A stretch of 64,000 bases of DNA from Prorocentrum cordatum (Eukaryota; Sar; Dinophyceae; Prorocentrales; Prorocentraceae). The notes below the pieces were generated by a model. It made no database searches. It was not told the DNA's origin and saw only the letters and a program-made list of their open reading frames with translations. This document shows, piece after piece, positions 1 through 11,300 of the stretch. The stretch covers positions 210,125 through 274,124 of the forward strand of contig CAUYUJ010014751.1 of assembly GCA_963575745.1 (NCBI GenBank), in the 5' to 3' direction. The translations under genes and the position numbers were made by a program. The first letter of the stretch is position 1. Each line of letters opens with the position of its first letter.

Positions 1-247
1 GAGGGCCAGGACTTTGGGGATCCCGCATGGACACGCCGAGGACATCGGATGCCTGGGCCCGGGGCAGGCGGGGGCAGGAGCAAGGCAGCTCTTTACGGCG
101 AGCCGCCTGTGCGACCGCCGGCTCCGCGTCGGCCCTGGAGGGGGGCCAGCGCGGCCGGGCCTGGCGGGCAGGGCGGGGCGAGGGGGCAGCGGAACCTGTA
201 CCTATCCACTGCAGACTGGCCAGGGCCACCCTGAGCCCAGCAGCAGC

Positions 248-431
248 GTACTCCAGATTTCGTAAGAAAGGGAGGGGGGTCTCATTTCGGGGGGGGTCTC
301 TTCCAGGCTATCTTGGAGGGCCTGGGGGATCTGGGGTCGATGTTTTGGAGGGTTCTCCCACGGGGGAGGTCTGAAATGACTTGTCTTGGAGGGTCCAGAC
401 CCCCTCCCTTTTATTACGAAGTCTGGAGTAC
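248..431 (-). mobile_element. TIR-A, 184-bp palindromic MITE-like element, copy 1
   Basis: The ends are near-perfect inverted repeats: GTACTCCAGATTTCGTAAG on the left and the complement of it ending CGAAGTCTGGAGTAC on the right. The inner arms are G-rich on one side and C-rich on the other. The same 184-bp unit is present in reverse orientation at 43693-43876. There is no coding capacity. Length, terminal inverted repeats and dispersed copies fit a non-autonomous DNA element or foldback repeat. No transposase was recognised in the window. Confidence 0.75.
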
Positions 432-593
432 GCGCCACGCCCTCCTGGCTGGGCCAGGGGTCGGGTGGTGCCAGAAGCGCCCCTGGCCCGAGGCGCCCCC
501 AGGGGATCTCCAAGGAGCCCCCCGCTGCCTCCGGAGCGCCACTCGCGAGGCCCAGGGGGGCGTGCTCGGAGACTGGGCGAAGAGCCAGGGGGG

Positions 594-777
594 CGCCTCG
601 GGCCAGGGGCACCCTTGGGCAGCCCCCGAGGGAGGGCGTAGACACAGCTCCAGACCCAGAGCACCAACCACAGGCGCATAAGGGGGCCCCAGGTGCTCGA
701 ACATCGTGCCAAAAGCTGGGGGCACCTTGGGCCAGGGGCACCCTCGGGCAGCCCCCGAGGGAGGGCGTAGTCACAGC
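594..777. repeat. 129-bp-period direct repeat (two copies)
   Basis: A segment of about 55 bp beginning with GGGCCAGGGGCACCCT and ending GGCGTAGACACAGC (594-648) recurs at 723-777 with few differences. The surrounding 432-977 region is GC-rich, with long open frames on both strands that carry no recognisable domain; I see no gene in it. Confidence 0.6.
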
Positions 778-977
778 CCCTGGGCCCAGGAAGGGCCTGG
801 CCGAGGGCCAGTGGACATGCACAGCTTTCGTCACCCGAGGCGAAGGGAGCCACGGCCTCGACCGTGGAACTGGAACCGCCCCAGCCGCGCGCCCCGCCCG
901 CCTACTGCGGCGCGTCTCTGCCAGGCCTCGCGGGAGGGAGGGGGCGCGAAGGCCAGAGCGCTCAGGGAAGGGCAGCC

Positions 978-1128
978 GCCCCCTCCTCCTCCTCCTCCTC
1001 CTCCTCCTACATTTGCTCCACTTCCGCCTCCCTCCTCCTCTCTCCTCCTCCTCCAACTCTTCCTCCTCCTCCTCCTCCTCCTCCGCCTCCTCCTCCGCCT
1101 CCTCCTCCTCCTCCTCCTCCTCGTCCTC

Positions 1129-1182
<54 letters not shown>

Positions 1183-1660
1183 CTCCTCCTCCTCCTCCTC
1201 CTCCTCGTCTACCGTCCACCGTCTTCCGTCCATCGTCCATCGTTCCTCCTCCTCCTCCCCCTCCCTCTTCCCCCCTCCTCCTACATTTGCTCCACTTCCG
1301 CCTCCACTTCCCCCTCCTCCTTCCTCGTCCTTTCCATCCTCCTCCTCCTCTTCTCCTCTCTTTCTCCTCTTTCCTTCCTCCTCCTCTCCTCCTCCTCCTC
1401 CTCCTCCCTCCTCCCCCCTCCTCCTCCCCCTCCTCCTCCTCCTCCTCCTCCTCCTCCGCCTCCTCTTCTTCCTCCTCCTCCTGCTCCTCCTCCTCCTCCT
1501 CTCGTCCTCGTCCTCCTCCTTCTCCTTCTCCTCCTCCTCCTCCTCCTCCTCCTCCTCCTCCTCTGTCTATCGTCCATCGTCCATCCTCCTCGTCGCTTCC
1601 TCCCTCCTCCCTCTTCCCCCTCCTCCTCCTTCTCCTCGTCCTCCTCCGTGCCGGGGAGGA
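978..1660. repeat. (TCC)n array with TCCTCG sub-array
   Basis: A nearly uninterrupted TCC trinucleotide array. It contains a TCCTCG hexamer block (about 1130-1180), two ATTTGCTCCACTTCCGCC inserts (about 1010 and 1285) and CCGTCCATCGTCCATCG-type inserts. The long Ser, Pro or Leu reading frames here are artefacts of the repeat. Arrays of the same composition recur throughout the window. Confidence 0.9.
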
Positions 1661-1727
1661 GGACTGGCAAGTTGTCGTCCACATCATCGTATGTCTTCGT
1701 GCAGTGGGCTACAGCCAAGTCGCGTCA

Positions 1728-2412
1728 CAAATCCTGGCGCTTCCACTCGCTTCGCACGGCCCTGGGGGGGGAGGAGGAAGCCCCCCCCAAGAGCGGAGGG
1801 TGCGAACCCGACCCATCTGCCCCCGCAGCGCGCGGCCTCTCCGAAGCCAAGCGGGCAGACGCCGGTCGGGCCCGTGGGGGAGCACCCCCCCCCCACCCCC
1901 AGGGCGGGTTGGGCGGGCCAGCGACAGCACGTGGTCACTATGGACCCGAAGAAATGGCCCCATTCGCCCAGTGAGCGCAGCAGGCCACTATGGGCCACCG
2001 CACGTGGTCATTATGGACCGAAACACGAGACACGGTACAGGCCATTATGGACCGAGAAGCGAGACAAGGTACAGTATTTACTCCCCGCCCCAATACCCGG
2101 CGGAAAAAGCACGGCACAGTACAGCACCGCACAACGCAAACGGGAGGCGGGCGCTGGTCGGCCAGCGCGCGGTCGACCAGCCGAGCGAGGGCGCCCCCGC
2201 GACCAGCCGCGGGGTCGTTTCCAGCGCAGGCGGAGTTGTGCCAGTAACCCCGTTATTCCGACCACGCAAATCCTGGCGCTTGCACTCGCCTCGCACGGCC
2301 CTGGGGGGGGAGGAGGACCCCCCCCGGGAGCGGAGGGGTCAGACCCGACCCATCTGCTCCCGCAGCGCGCGGCCAAGCGGACAGACGTCGGTCGGGCCCG
2401 TGGGGGAGCACC
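1728..2412. repeat. Pair of about 150-bp direct repeats around a short tandem repeat
   Basis: 1728-1886 and 2267-2412 are homologous. Both start with CAAATCCTGGCGCTT, carry a G-run then C-run (GGGGGGGGAGGAGG...CCCCCCC), and end GTGGGGGAGCACC. Between them (about 1935-2075) lies a short imperfect tandem of about 35 bp, built on a CATTATGGACCGA motif followed by GAGACACGGTACAG. No coding sequence was recognised. Confidence 0.65.
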
Positions 2413-2514
2413 GCCCACTACGGCGCTCCCGCGGGCCGCGCCAAGCGCTGCCACCCGCTGTCCCCGCGTGCCGGGGTGCGCCCGAGTGTGTGCCGTGCAG
2501 TCACGACCCCCAGA

Positions 2515-3096
2515 TTACGCGAGGTGCTTGGACATCGCCATCGTCGCTGGGCGACTCTGCCCAGTGGACTTCGACGACCGATTGTCGCTCGAGCCGGGGA
2601 GCCTTGAGGGATTTTCATCCACGCGGTCAGATGCCGGCCGCCCGCGCGAAGGAGGTCGGTGACCGGGCCTCCTGGCGCCCGCGCGACGCGCCGTGGAAGA
2701 TGACGAGACTGACTCGCTCGAGGTCGCCCGCCTCGCGATGCCGGTCTCGCGACGGCCGACGCGGAGCGCCCGCGGGCCAGCGCGGATCGCGCGAAAAGAC
2801 CTAGGGGCAATCCCGGGCGAGGGGGCGGGCGCAGGAGGAGCGCCCGTGCCGCCCCGCCGAATGCAGCTGGCGCGCCGCCGCGCTGGGCTAGCTGTCGCGA
2901 TGTCCGCGAGGACCACCTTGCGGGCGTCGCTAGATAATGCCGCGGCGCCCCTGAAGTCTGCCAGGGTGGCGCCGACCAAGTCGCTCGCGGCGTCGGCGCC
3001 AATGTCGGCAGGCAGCGCAGCAGCATCGACAACAATAATAGGGCGTGCCTTAGGGCAAACTGCGCGAAGCTGAGCGATCAATCCAGACTGCGCCAT
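2515..3096 (-). CDS. Hypothetical open frame, 193 codons
   Basis: This ATG-started frame lies just downstream of the decayed RT/RNase H on the same strand. Its first 80 residues (starting MAQSGLIAQLRAVCPK) have an ordinary globular composition with hydrophobic spacing. The rest is Arg/Pro/Ala-rich, as expected of any open frame in very GC-rich DNA. I recognise no domain. It may be a remnant of the neighbouring retroelement or chance. Confidence 0.15.
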   Translation of the reverse strand: MAQSGLIAQLRAVCPKARPIIVVDAAALPADIGADAASDLVGATLADFRGAAALSSDARKVVLADIATASPARRRASCIRRGGTGAPPAPAPSPGIAPRSFRAIRAGPRALRVGRRETGIARRATSSESVSSSSTARRAGARRPGHRPPSRGRPASDRVDENPSRLPGSSDNRSSKSTGQSRPATMAMSKHLA

Positions 3097-3278
3097 CTTT
3101 CGCTGAAGGAATCCTCAAGGCGCGCCGGCAGCGCGGCGAATTAAGCGCGCGCGCGCGTCGCGATGCCCGGCCGCGACGCGCGCGAGGGAGGACCCAGCGT
3201 CTGCCCGACCTGGCGGGCGCGCCCTGACCGACGATGGAAGACGCAATGCGTTGCGCGCGTGCCCGGTGCCCGAGCCGG

Positions 3279-4760
3279 TCATGTCCGGCGGCGAGGAAGC
3301 CGCGCGCTCGGGTCGAACCGCGCATCGTCAAGCGCCAGAAGAGACCACTCCACCCCCATGCGACGCAACAGGGAGTATGACTCGCGCGAGGGCAAGTCGG
3401 CGATATTGGCTGCTGACGCCACTCGATGGACGTGCAGATCGCAATTTGCACGCAGCGCCATGCGCCAAATTGAATGGACCAGGCAAGCGCGGTCGAACTG
3501 CTTCGCCGCGCCAGGCCGGGCGGCCCGCTTGCTGCCTGGATTCTGCAGAGATATTCACGCATCGGCCCGGCAGGAGCAGCTCGAAGGTGGCCGAGCCCAG
3601 CGCGATGCTGAGCACCTCCAGACCCCTGATTTGATTGTCGCGCCCGCCTTTCTCTAAAGGGCCGAAGCAAGGGCTCGGGCGGGGCGGCGTCGGTGAAGAT
3701 TATGCGCCGGTCAATGAAAAGAACCGCGGCCACCCTGGCCCGATGGCCCCGCGCGTCGGAGAGCAATTGAACAGACATGGTGTCTGGCGCCTGCCACTCT
3801 CGAGTCGTGGAGAAATCGTTGGAGAGCGCTTCGTGCCACCAGTGCAGACAGACTCGCAGGTGCTCCGGGGTGCTCGGATGGCGCGCCCCCGCGCGCTCGA
3901 ATAACGGCGGGGGCAGCGCGCGCCCCAAACGCCCGAAGGTGTTAGAGGCGGCTCAACAGGAGCGGCCCGCTGGGCGCGCGCCCGCGCTCGAGCGCGCCCG
4001 CCTGAATGGCAGCGGCGATCCCGGCGCCCCGGGCGCGCGTCTGGCAGCGGCTAACGCGCAGGGCCTTTGCATGGCCTTTCTCATCAATCGTCGCAGACAG
4101 ACCCAAGTCGCTAAGCGGATTGCCGAACTGCAGCTCGTCGTCGGCCACGGCGCACGGACCTAGGATCATCTTTGCAAGTTCGGCGAACTGTCGCATTGCG
4201 TCGCGCTGCCCTTCCTTGCGTTCAGGGGGGAGAAATTGTCCGCGCGCCGAAGGGTGGGAACGAGAATGAACCTTCGGCCCAGCGCGGTCGCGCCGATGCG
4301 CCCCCAATTGCGAACGGGGGATGTCGCTCCGATTGGGGCGGCGACGCGCCAGGCCACGTGCGCGCATGTGCCCGCGAGGAAAGCAATCCACGCGAAGGCG
4401 CGATGTCCAAGCGTCAGCGGGGCTCGCCAGAACGCGGCGTCTATGTCCACCTTCCAGAGCCCGGGCGCATCGCCCGCGCGCGCCAAAGGCGCTGCGCGTG
4501 CCGAGCACAGCGTCGATGGCTTCATGGCCGAGGCGCTCCTTCGGCTGAGGCGCCGCGTTGCTTAAAGAGCGCCGCGCATCATCTGCAAGCCGCGGCTTTT
4601 CGGGCCCGTCCTCGCTCATTTGCTGGGCGCCGAACCGCGGCGTCAGAACGGCGCCGTCGAACTCGACCGCGCTGCTTAGCGCAGGATGGCTCATCCGGCC
4701 AAGCTCCGCTTCGGCTATAGTCTTGGCGAGAATCTCGGCCGAGTCGCTAGGCTCTTTGAG
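3279..4760 (-). pseudogene. Decayed reverse transcriptase / RNase H remnant
   Basis: Read on the minus strand and hopping between frames, the order is RT fingers (a RFGAQQ...KPRLADDARRS segment near 4560-4690), then RT palm motif A (KVDIDAAF) and the following HRAFAWIAFLAGT segment (about 4350-4460). The motif C region reads RRADNFS where an active enzyme has YVDDF. RNase H follows, with LLSDARG, TFELLLPGRCV and ANIADLPSRESYSLL in three different frames (3279-3850). At least three frame changes and the lost DD pair show it is dead. The ADLPSR ending is typical of RNase H of tyrosine-recombinase retroelements, but the element class is uncertain because no recombinase is preserved nearby. Confidence 0.6.
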
Positions 4761-6189
4761 CGCGCCGAGCAGCGCGGCCTTGCCGCGCTCTGGTTCGAAC
4801 GCGCTCGAGAGTCGCGCGCCGCCCGCGGCGCGCCCGCCGCGCCGGGCGCGCAGCAGTCCCATCGATCGCCGCCCAGACGTCGCCGGGCACCACCGCGGCC
4901 TCTTCGAATACCTCTGCGTCTTCGAGGGCATGAGAACGGGGGAAGGCCTCTTCGAGGAAGGCAAGGTCAGGCGCCCCCGCAGCAGACGGAGGCGACGGCA
5001 GGCGACTGCAGCCGGCCATGGCCCGCGCGCGACCGCGTTGATTGCAGGCGCCGTTCTGCCGTGCGCGCGAGCCCGCGAGCGTCGCGCGCGCCCCGAGGCG
5101 CAGAACCCGATACCACCGCGTGGCATCGACACTTGGCCCCGTCGCTTCCCGCGCTTCGCGAGAGCAAGCGCGCGGGTCTGCCAGGGGCGTTCGCGCGCCC
5201 CCTGGCCCAGCGGGCGGGCGGCCCTCGCGTCGCAAGTCTGGCGCCCGCGCCCTGGGCGACGCGGCGTCGTCGCGGCGCCCAGCCGCCGGCGCGCGCGCGC
5301 CTGTGGGCCCCGCGGGGCGGTGGCCGTGGTCGGCGCCTCGTCGTTATGCAAATGCCGACGTGGGGCGAGGTGCATATCCTCATTGGCGCGCGCCGCAGAC
5401 GTCGCCGCGCGCCGCGCGACGCGCGCGCCTCCAGCTGGCGCCAGGCGGACGGCTTCTTCCGAGGTGAATGCGCCGTCGCGAATCCTAGGGGCGCCTGTTA
5501 TTGTGCTCCCCGCGGTAAGAAGAGCGGGAAGACCGCCCGTCGGCTCTCGGCTCGCGGTCGCTCTTCCAGGTGCCGGCGGCGCCCGCGGCGTCCGCGGCGT
5601 CGCACTCTGCCCGCGCACCGCCGCGGCGCCTCTTGCCGCGCCCTTGCCGAATGGCGCGGCTGCGAAGCTGCGTGGCGCGAAGCTGCGGCCCTGAAATCCG
5701 CCGCGCCGGCGGCGGCGCGCTCGGCCCGCGTCCGCCGCGCAGGGCGGTCGTCTGCCAAGGCAACCTGGGCCTTCCGCCCCTGCAAAGGGCGCCCGGTGCA
5801 ACCTGGGCGGGCGCGCCCCCGCGGGCGACGGGCAGACGGGCCGGCCGGGGCTCGCCTGGAGAGCGACCCGTTTGTGGGCCATGGCGCTTGCATGCGATAT
5901 CTGATCTGTGACCGCCGCCACCGAGCTCCACGCGTCATGCGCCTGGCGCCGTGGCGTCCTCGCCAGGGGCGGCTGGCTCTCCGCCGCGGTGCCCCGGCTG
6001 GGCGCTGTAGCCAGCGCGGCTGCCTCATTCGACGCGGGCTCGTCGTCGCCGGGAGAGCCGCCCGCGCCGCGCGCGCGAGGAGGTTGAAACTTCGCGAGCT
6101 CCGTGTGGATGCGCGGTCGCTCGATGCCCTTGGCTTTAGCGCGCTGCGCCTCGGTGGCCAACGCACCGGTCTTCGCCGACCCCGGGGCC
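4761..6189 (-). other. GC-rich stretch upstream of the RT remnant, possible gag relic
   Basis: One minus-strand frame is open through almost all of this region (part of an 812-codon frame, 3942-6380). Its Ala/Arg/Pro-rich content mostly reflects base composition. A short stretch (about 6070-6150, ATEAQRAKAKGIERPRIHT) looks more like real protein. It may be the gag part of the same element as the RT remnant; no domain was recognised. Confidence 0.2.
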
Positions 6190-6319
6190 TGGGGTGGGTT
6201 TGGGGTCCCGCTTTTGGAAAACCCTCCTTGGGGGGGGGGTTGGGTTTTTGGGCTCCCCCCTGGGGGTTCCTCCTCCCTCCTCCTCCTCCCCTTGGGGGCC
6301 AGAGCCGGAGCGAAGCTGG

Positions 6320-6478
6320 ATCGGCAAAAGCCGGCAGAAATCGGCTGACGCATCGAATCGGCAGAAGCCGGATCGGGCAAACTCGAAATCGGAATCGCGA
6401 ATCGGAATCCCAGAATCGAGTCGGTTCGAAATCGGAATCGCGGAAATCGATTCGAATCGAACCGGCGGAATCGGAATG
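6320..6478. repeat. Degenerate AATCGG-type short repeat
   Basis: About 160 bp is built from irregular copies of GAATCGGAATCG-like units. It lies between a G-run/C-run segment (6215-6300) and a TCC array. It is non-coding simple-sequence DNA. Confidence 0.7.
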
Positions 6479-6486
6479 ACCCCTGT

Positions 6487-6564
6487 CCTCCTCCTCCTCC
6501 TCCTCCTCCTCCTCCTCCTCTCTCCTCCTCTCTCCTCCTCCTCCTCCTCCTCCTCCTCCTCCTC

Positions 6565-6600
<36 letters not shown>

Positions 6601-6632
6601 CTCCTCCTCCTCCTCCTCCTCCTCCTCCTCCC
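6487..6632. repeat. (TCC)n array with TCG interruptions
   Basis: This trinucleotide array has a TCGTCC block near 6568-6600, the same internal organisation as the array at 978-1660. The following 6633-7339 is GC-rich unique DNA with no recognisable gene. It includes two short segments sharing GTGTAGGTCCACCCC (7020 and 7158). Confidence 0.85.
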
Positions 6633-7339
6633 TGGGGCCGATCCCGCCTCGGAGCCGTCGCAGACTTCTCGGCCGCCCGAGAGAGAGCCTCCGCAGGGGC
6701 ACCCTTATTAGGCCGAGGAGAAGAAGCCGAGCGAGCGAGCGGGCCCGCAGGCCCGGGGCAGCGGGCACCTCCGCCAGACGCCCCCCGCCCGGCCGCCGAC
6801 GGTCGACCCGGCGGCCCATCGATCCGATTCGCCCACCGGGGCGCCGCGGAGTGCGAGGACGCCCCGTCGGCGATGGGGCGTCCTCGCACAGGGCTGCACC
6901 TGAGCGGTGCTTTTCGTCCTCGTTTCGTGTTCGCTCTCCCTCGTTTTTTCTGTCCCCAATCCGCGCTGTGGACGCAACACGTCGTCGCAGCGGAAACGGC
7001 CCACGAGATCGCCAAACACCGTGTAGGTCCACCCCCGCCGCCTTGTGAGCTGGCCCGGCCGGCCTGTTCTGCGCCCTGCAGCTAATCAGGTTTGTTCGCA
7101 GCCCCGGACAACTTCTGTCGCAGCGTGCGCTCTTCGCTCGCGGCCGCGACCGAAAAAGTGTAGGTCCACCCCTGCCCTCGCCCTCCGCGGCACTCCGCCG
7201 CAGCGAAACGGGGCGGCGTGCGCCCGCGCCCGCCCGCCGTCCGTCGCCTCGGCAGGCCCGCCGAGCCGACCGCTCCGCGCAGCGCTCGCGCCGCTCATGC
7301 GGATCCCAAACCGGCTTGTTGTACATAGGAGGCAAACGA

Positions 7340-7476
7340 ACCTACCTCGCTTTTGACCACCCTCGCTTCCAAACGATACCAGACGATGCCAGGCTACGGC
7401 CCGCACCAGACAGATCGCTTGACCAGGAGGCGCGTGGTATGACTTGGTTTTGTCTGGAAGCGAAAGCGGGGTAGGT
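7340..7476. mobile_element. TIR-E, 137-bp inverted-repeat element, copy 1
   Basis: It starts ACCTACCTCGCTTTTG and ends CGAAAGCGGGGTAGGT, which are inverted repeats of each other; the repeat CGCTTCCA also occurs inverted further in. A second copy at 29143-29278 is about 85 percent identical over the whole length. Size and structure fit a MITE-like non-autonomous element. Confidence 0.65.
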
Positions 7477-7496
7477 CATTCACGATCTGAGTACAG

Positions 7497-7644
7497 TCGG
7501 ACCTGGGCCAGAAGAGCATCCCTCAAGAGCATGAGACCCTCCGTCGGCCAAAGCAAACAGAGCATCTAAGGGTACCCTCCCCCAGGACGCAAGAGAGCTT
7601 CCGACGCACACGGAATACACTGGGGTACCCTCCCCGAACCGACC
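7497..7644. repeat. Dispersed repeat D, copy 1
   Basis: A 148-bp segment beginning TCGGACCTGGGCCAGAAGA and ending TACCCTCCCCGAACCGACC. It recurs at 11612-11760 in the same orientation with many matching blocks (CATCCCTCAAGA, ACCCTCCGTCG). It is non-coding and of unknown class. 7645-8070 is unremarkable apart from a CT-rich tract at 7845-7975. Confidence 0.6.
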
Positions 7645-8071
7645 TGGGTCTCATGCCTCGGTCCGACTGGAAGGGTGGGCTTGGGCCCCTCGCTTGGCTA
7701 GATCATGGGCTCGCTTCTTGCCTTTCTGAGCCCACTCGGAAACTCCGCGCCAACGGGCCTGGCTGAGGGCGAAGTGAAGCCTGATTCTACCAACGGACAC
7801 CCGCTCGCGCCACGCATCCTTGGCACGCCTAAGCCTATCAACCATCTCCTCCTCCTTCTCCTCCGCTTCTCTTCCTCCTCCTACTCTTTCCCCCCTCCTC
7901 GTTTCACTCCCAAGCCCCCACTGCTCCTTCTCCTCGTCCTCCGCCCCTCCCTCTTCATTTCTTCCCACCCGCCCTCATGTTTCCAGGTCGTCCCTCCTCT
8001 TCAAGTTCCCTACCTAGGCTCTGCCTATGCCTAGAAGGGTTCTTACTGGCTTTGCTTAAAGGGCCGGGCAG

Positions 8072-8160
8072 TGGAAAACGCCCCGGTCGGTTCCCCTGGC
8101 ATCCGCCCCGCGGTTCCCCCAGGATCCGCCCCGCGGTTCCCCCAGTTACGTCCCCTGGGT
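8072..8160. repeat. Short tandem repeat, about 23 bp unit
   Basis: Three to four imperfect copies of a unit containing CCCCGCGGTTCCCCCAG stand directly before the CTTAG satellite tract. Confidence 0.6.
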
Positions 8161-8162
8161 TC

Positions 8163-8742
8163 ACCCAGCTTAGCTTAGCTAAGCTAAGCTTAGCTTGAGC
8201 TTAGCTTATCTCATCTTAGCTTAGCTTAGCTTTGCCTAGCCTAGCTTTGCTTAACTTAGCTTAGCTCATATCATCTTAACTTGGCTTAGCTTGGTTTAGC
8301 TTAGCCTAGCCTGGCTTAGCTTAGCATAGCTTACCTTAGCTTAGCGCAGCATTTGCACATCATACCATAACATATCATAGCCAATCATACCATAGCATAT
8401 CATATCACAACATATCATAGCGCAGCATAGCATATCATAGCATAGCATTGCTTAGCATAGCACAGCGCAGCGTACCATATCATAACACACCCTATCATAT
8501 CATGCCATAGTGCAGCATATCATATGATATCATATCATAGCGCAGCATAACATATCATATCATAGCCTAGCCTAGCATATCATAGCGCAGCATAGCATAG
8601 CATAGCATAACATCGCATCGCATAGCGCAGCATATCATAGCATAGCATAACACAGCGCAGCCGAGCGTACCCTAGCATAGTATAGCATAGCAGCATAGCG
8701 CAGCATAGCATAGTATAACATAGCATAGCGCAGAGTAGACGG
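8163..8742. repeat. Pentameric satellite-like tract (CTTAG then CATAG/CATAT/CGCAG)
   Basis: About 180 bp of degenerate CTTAG pentamers switches near 8345 to about 400 bp of CATAT, CATAG and CGCAG pentamers. The five-base rhythm is preserved while the sequence drifts, so the unit length is conserved better than the sequence. Base composition is AT-rich compared with the flanks. 8743-9771 holds CT-rich segments but no recognisable gene. Confidence 0.85.
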
Positions 8743-9771
8743 CATGTAGATGCAGGTGTAGATGTACATGTAGCTGTCGGTGTAGATGTAGATGTTGCTT
8801 TCCTGAATGCTCCAACTCCTAGGTAGGGTCGCACTGGGATAATTTATGATCCTCCTTTTCTTCCCCCCTTCCCTCTTGCTCCAACCTCTTTCTCTTCACT
8901 GTGTACTGCGAGTCATACTCTCCTCTCTCCCCCGACTACGTGCTGAACCTATCCCGCCATCTCCGTGTATTTTGTGCTCTGTACAGGACTTCAACAATTC
9001 ATATTTCTCATGCTCAATAGGAACACTCTCGGTATTTCAAGATGGTGCTCATGCTGCAGCGTGGGCCTCGTTGCAGGATCGGCGCCCTGCTCCCGTCGTT
9101 CAGAGTTGGCGCTCTCGCCTCAGCGCGGGCAACTTTTCGGGAACCGAGTCTTTCTTCATCGTTGTCGCCCCACTCCTTTGTCATCCTCGACCTTCCCCTG
9201 TCATCCAGCTCCTCCTACTCCTGCTCCTGCTGCTTCCCCTTCTCCTCCTCCTTCTCCTTCCTCATCCTTTTCTCTTGCTCCCGCTGATCCGCCGCCACCT
9301 CCTCCTCATCCCCACCTTTCTGATTGCGCATAGCACGATGGTGTCCTCTGTAGGGTTTCTCGCTGTCACACCCGTCGACGGATCTAGAAGTATCAGCGCA
9401 CCTGGCGTGCTTTTTCTCCTCCCGCCCTGTGCCTTTGTATTCCTCCTCCTCCTCCTGCCCAATGCTAAGACAAAGCCGGGACGAGGGCGAATCCGGTGGA
9501 AGATAAATCGAGAATCTTTGAGATCCGGCGGCTCTGGAGGATGTCTCGGGCGCCGCGGCCTTCTCTGAGGGTTCCGGAACGCTCTGGGACGGACGTGTCC
9601 TCGCCCTGGCCACGTCCGCCCTCCTCCTCCTGCCCAATGTCGCTGGCCTCGGCGGCGCGAAGGTGACCCACCGCTCGGACTCCTTGCCGGGCAGCTCCCT
9701 GCGGATCTGCCCGAGCGACTGCACGTTCGCCTCTCATCAAAGGAGGCGGAGGGGACGAGGGGCGGGGGTTA

Positions 9772-10172
9772 GTGGAGGAGGACTGCTGCTCCTCTCGCCG
9801 TTGTCCTCCTTCCCCTACCCCCCTGCTCGTCGTCGTTGCCGTCGTCGTCCATCTGCTCGTCCTGGTCCTCCCTCCCTCACTCCTGCCCGTCTCCCTCCAA
9901 CCCGTCCTCTTCGTTCCTTTCGTCCTCGTCTTGCTCTCTTCACTTCATTTCCTCCTCAGCTTTCTCCTCTCTTTCTCTTCTTCCTCCTCCTCCTCCTCCA
10001 TCGTCGTCGTCCTTGCTCCTCCTACTTCATCCATCCCTCCTCTGCGCTCCCCTCCTCCTCCTCCACCTCCTCCTCCTTCTCATCCTCCTCCTCCTCCTCC
10101 TCCTCCCTACTGCCTGCTCCTCCCTCCTCCCCTCTCCTCCCTCTCCCTTCCTCCCCTCCCACCTATTTCACC
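9772..10172. repeat. TCC/TCG-rich simple repeat tract
   Basis: A pyrimidine-rich tract dominated by TCC with CGTCGT segments. The open frames across it are repeat artefacts. The following 10173-10985 is unique-looking DNA. A 113-codon minus-strand frame (10423-10764) has an ordinary composition but no recognisable domain, so I do not call a gene. Confidence 0.8.
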
Positions 10173-10985
10173 ATGTACCATTCGAGTTCTGCAACTGACA
10201 ACACCTGCACGCGTGAACTCTGGCTGGCTCAACATTGTAAGTGTAGGCATCTTCATGCTCAACACTTGATGAGAGAAGCGGCAACGGACACATTATCCAG
10301 AGCCTCGTATTCAATGATGCCGGCCGATGCCCGATGGGGTGGGAAGGGGAGAGGAGGAAGGAAAGGGCAGAGGGAGAGAACTCGAGCACTATCCAGTGCT
10401 CACTTTTTCTTTGGTGGTGAGGCTAATTTTCTTTTTGGAGGCTAACTGGTACGTCGTCTTGAAGGCTGAAGCCCCCTATCACCCACGAGTGGCACGACAT
10501 TGGCACCACATGCTTCGTGCACGACGTCTCGAGGTAAAGTAATGGAGGGAGGTAGGAGGTGGGTCGATGCATAAGGCCATCCGAGCAGATAGTGAACGGC
10601 AACATCGAGCGGCTGTTGGGCTTGGAGTGTGGGTCAGCGGGGTCGCGCAGCATGAAAACAAACAGGATGACTTCGCTTTCTTGCTGGGTACTGCGTCGCA
10701 CAACGTCCGGCGTATCCTTACCCCATCCGCAGTGGCCGGCAAGACGTCGCACAACCTTCGTCATCTCGGAGCGCGACTGTCGCCCAGCTTCGCTTTAGGG
10801 CCCGAGTCAGAACAGCGTGCACATGCTACAAGAGCTGGGAGGAGCAGTGTTTTTTTGTTTGTTTCGAGAAATCTCGGGGGCATGGAAGCTGAAAATGATC
10901 CAGGGGTACATTGTCATCTCTAATGCTGGTTAAACGGGCTGGAGTGTTTCACGGCGGACAGCAGGCCGGTTCTCCAAAAGGTTGG

Positions 10986-11300
10986 TTCCTTCCTGCCTCC
11001 CACCTCCTCCCTCCTCCTTCGTGCTCCTTCACCCCTCCGTCCCCCTCCTTTCTCCTCGCTCCTTCTTTTCCCTGCTCCTCCCTCCTCCCCCTTCCTCCCC
11101 TCCTTCCCCTCCTCCTTCGTGCTTCTTCCCGCTTCCGTCTCCCTCCTCTCTCCTCACTCCTTCTCTTCCGTGCTCCTCCCTTCCCCCTTCCTCCCCTCCT
11201 CCCTTCCCTCCTTCTCTCCTTCCCCCCTTCCTCCCCTCTGTCCTCTCCTCCCTCCTCCCTCCTCCTCCCCCCCTTCCCCCCGCTTCCCATCTCTGCTCCC
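10986..11300. repeat. CT-rich low-complexity tract
   Basis: Polypyrimidine DNA (CCTCC, CTTCC units) with an internally repeated segment around CCTCCTTCGTGCTTCTTCCC. There is no coding capacity. 11301-11611 contains G-run/C-run segments but no recognised feature. Confidence 0.75.

Noticed and set aside
386-2804. Very long open frames (Ser-, Pro-, Leu-, Glu- or Arg-rich) across the TCC array
   Set aside because: A trinucleotide array without stop codons is open in several frames; the predicted proteins are homopolymer runs with no domain.
3942-6380. 812-codon minus-strand open frame as one gene
   Set aside because: Only short parts (RT fingers, a few segments) look like protein; the RT continues in other frames, so the long frame reflects GC-rich composition.
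8163-8742. Telomeric repeat
   Set aside because: The units are CTTAG/CATAG pentamers, not the TTTAGGG-type telomere repeat reported for dinoflagellates.
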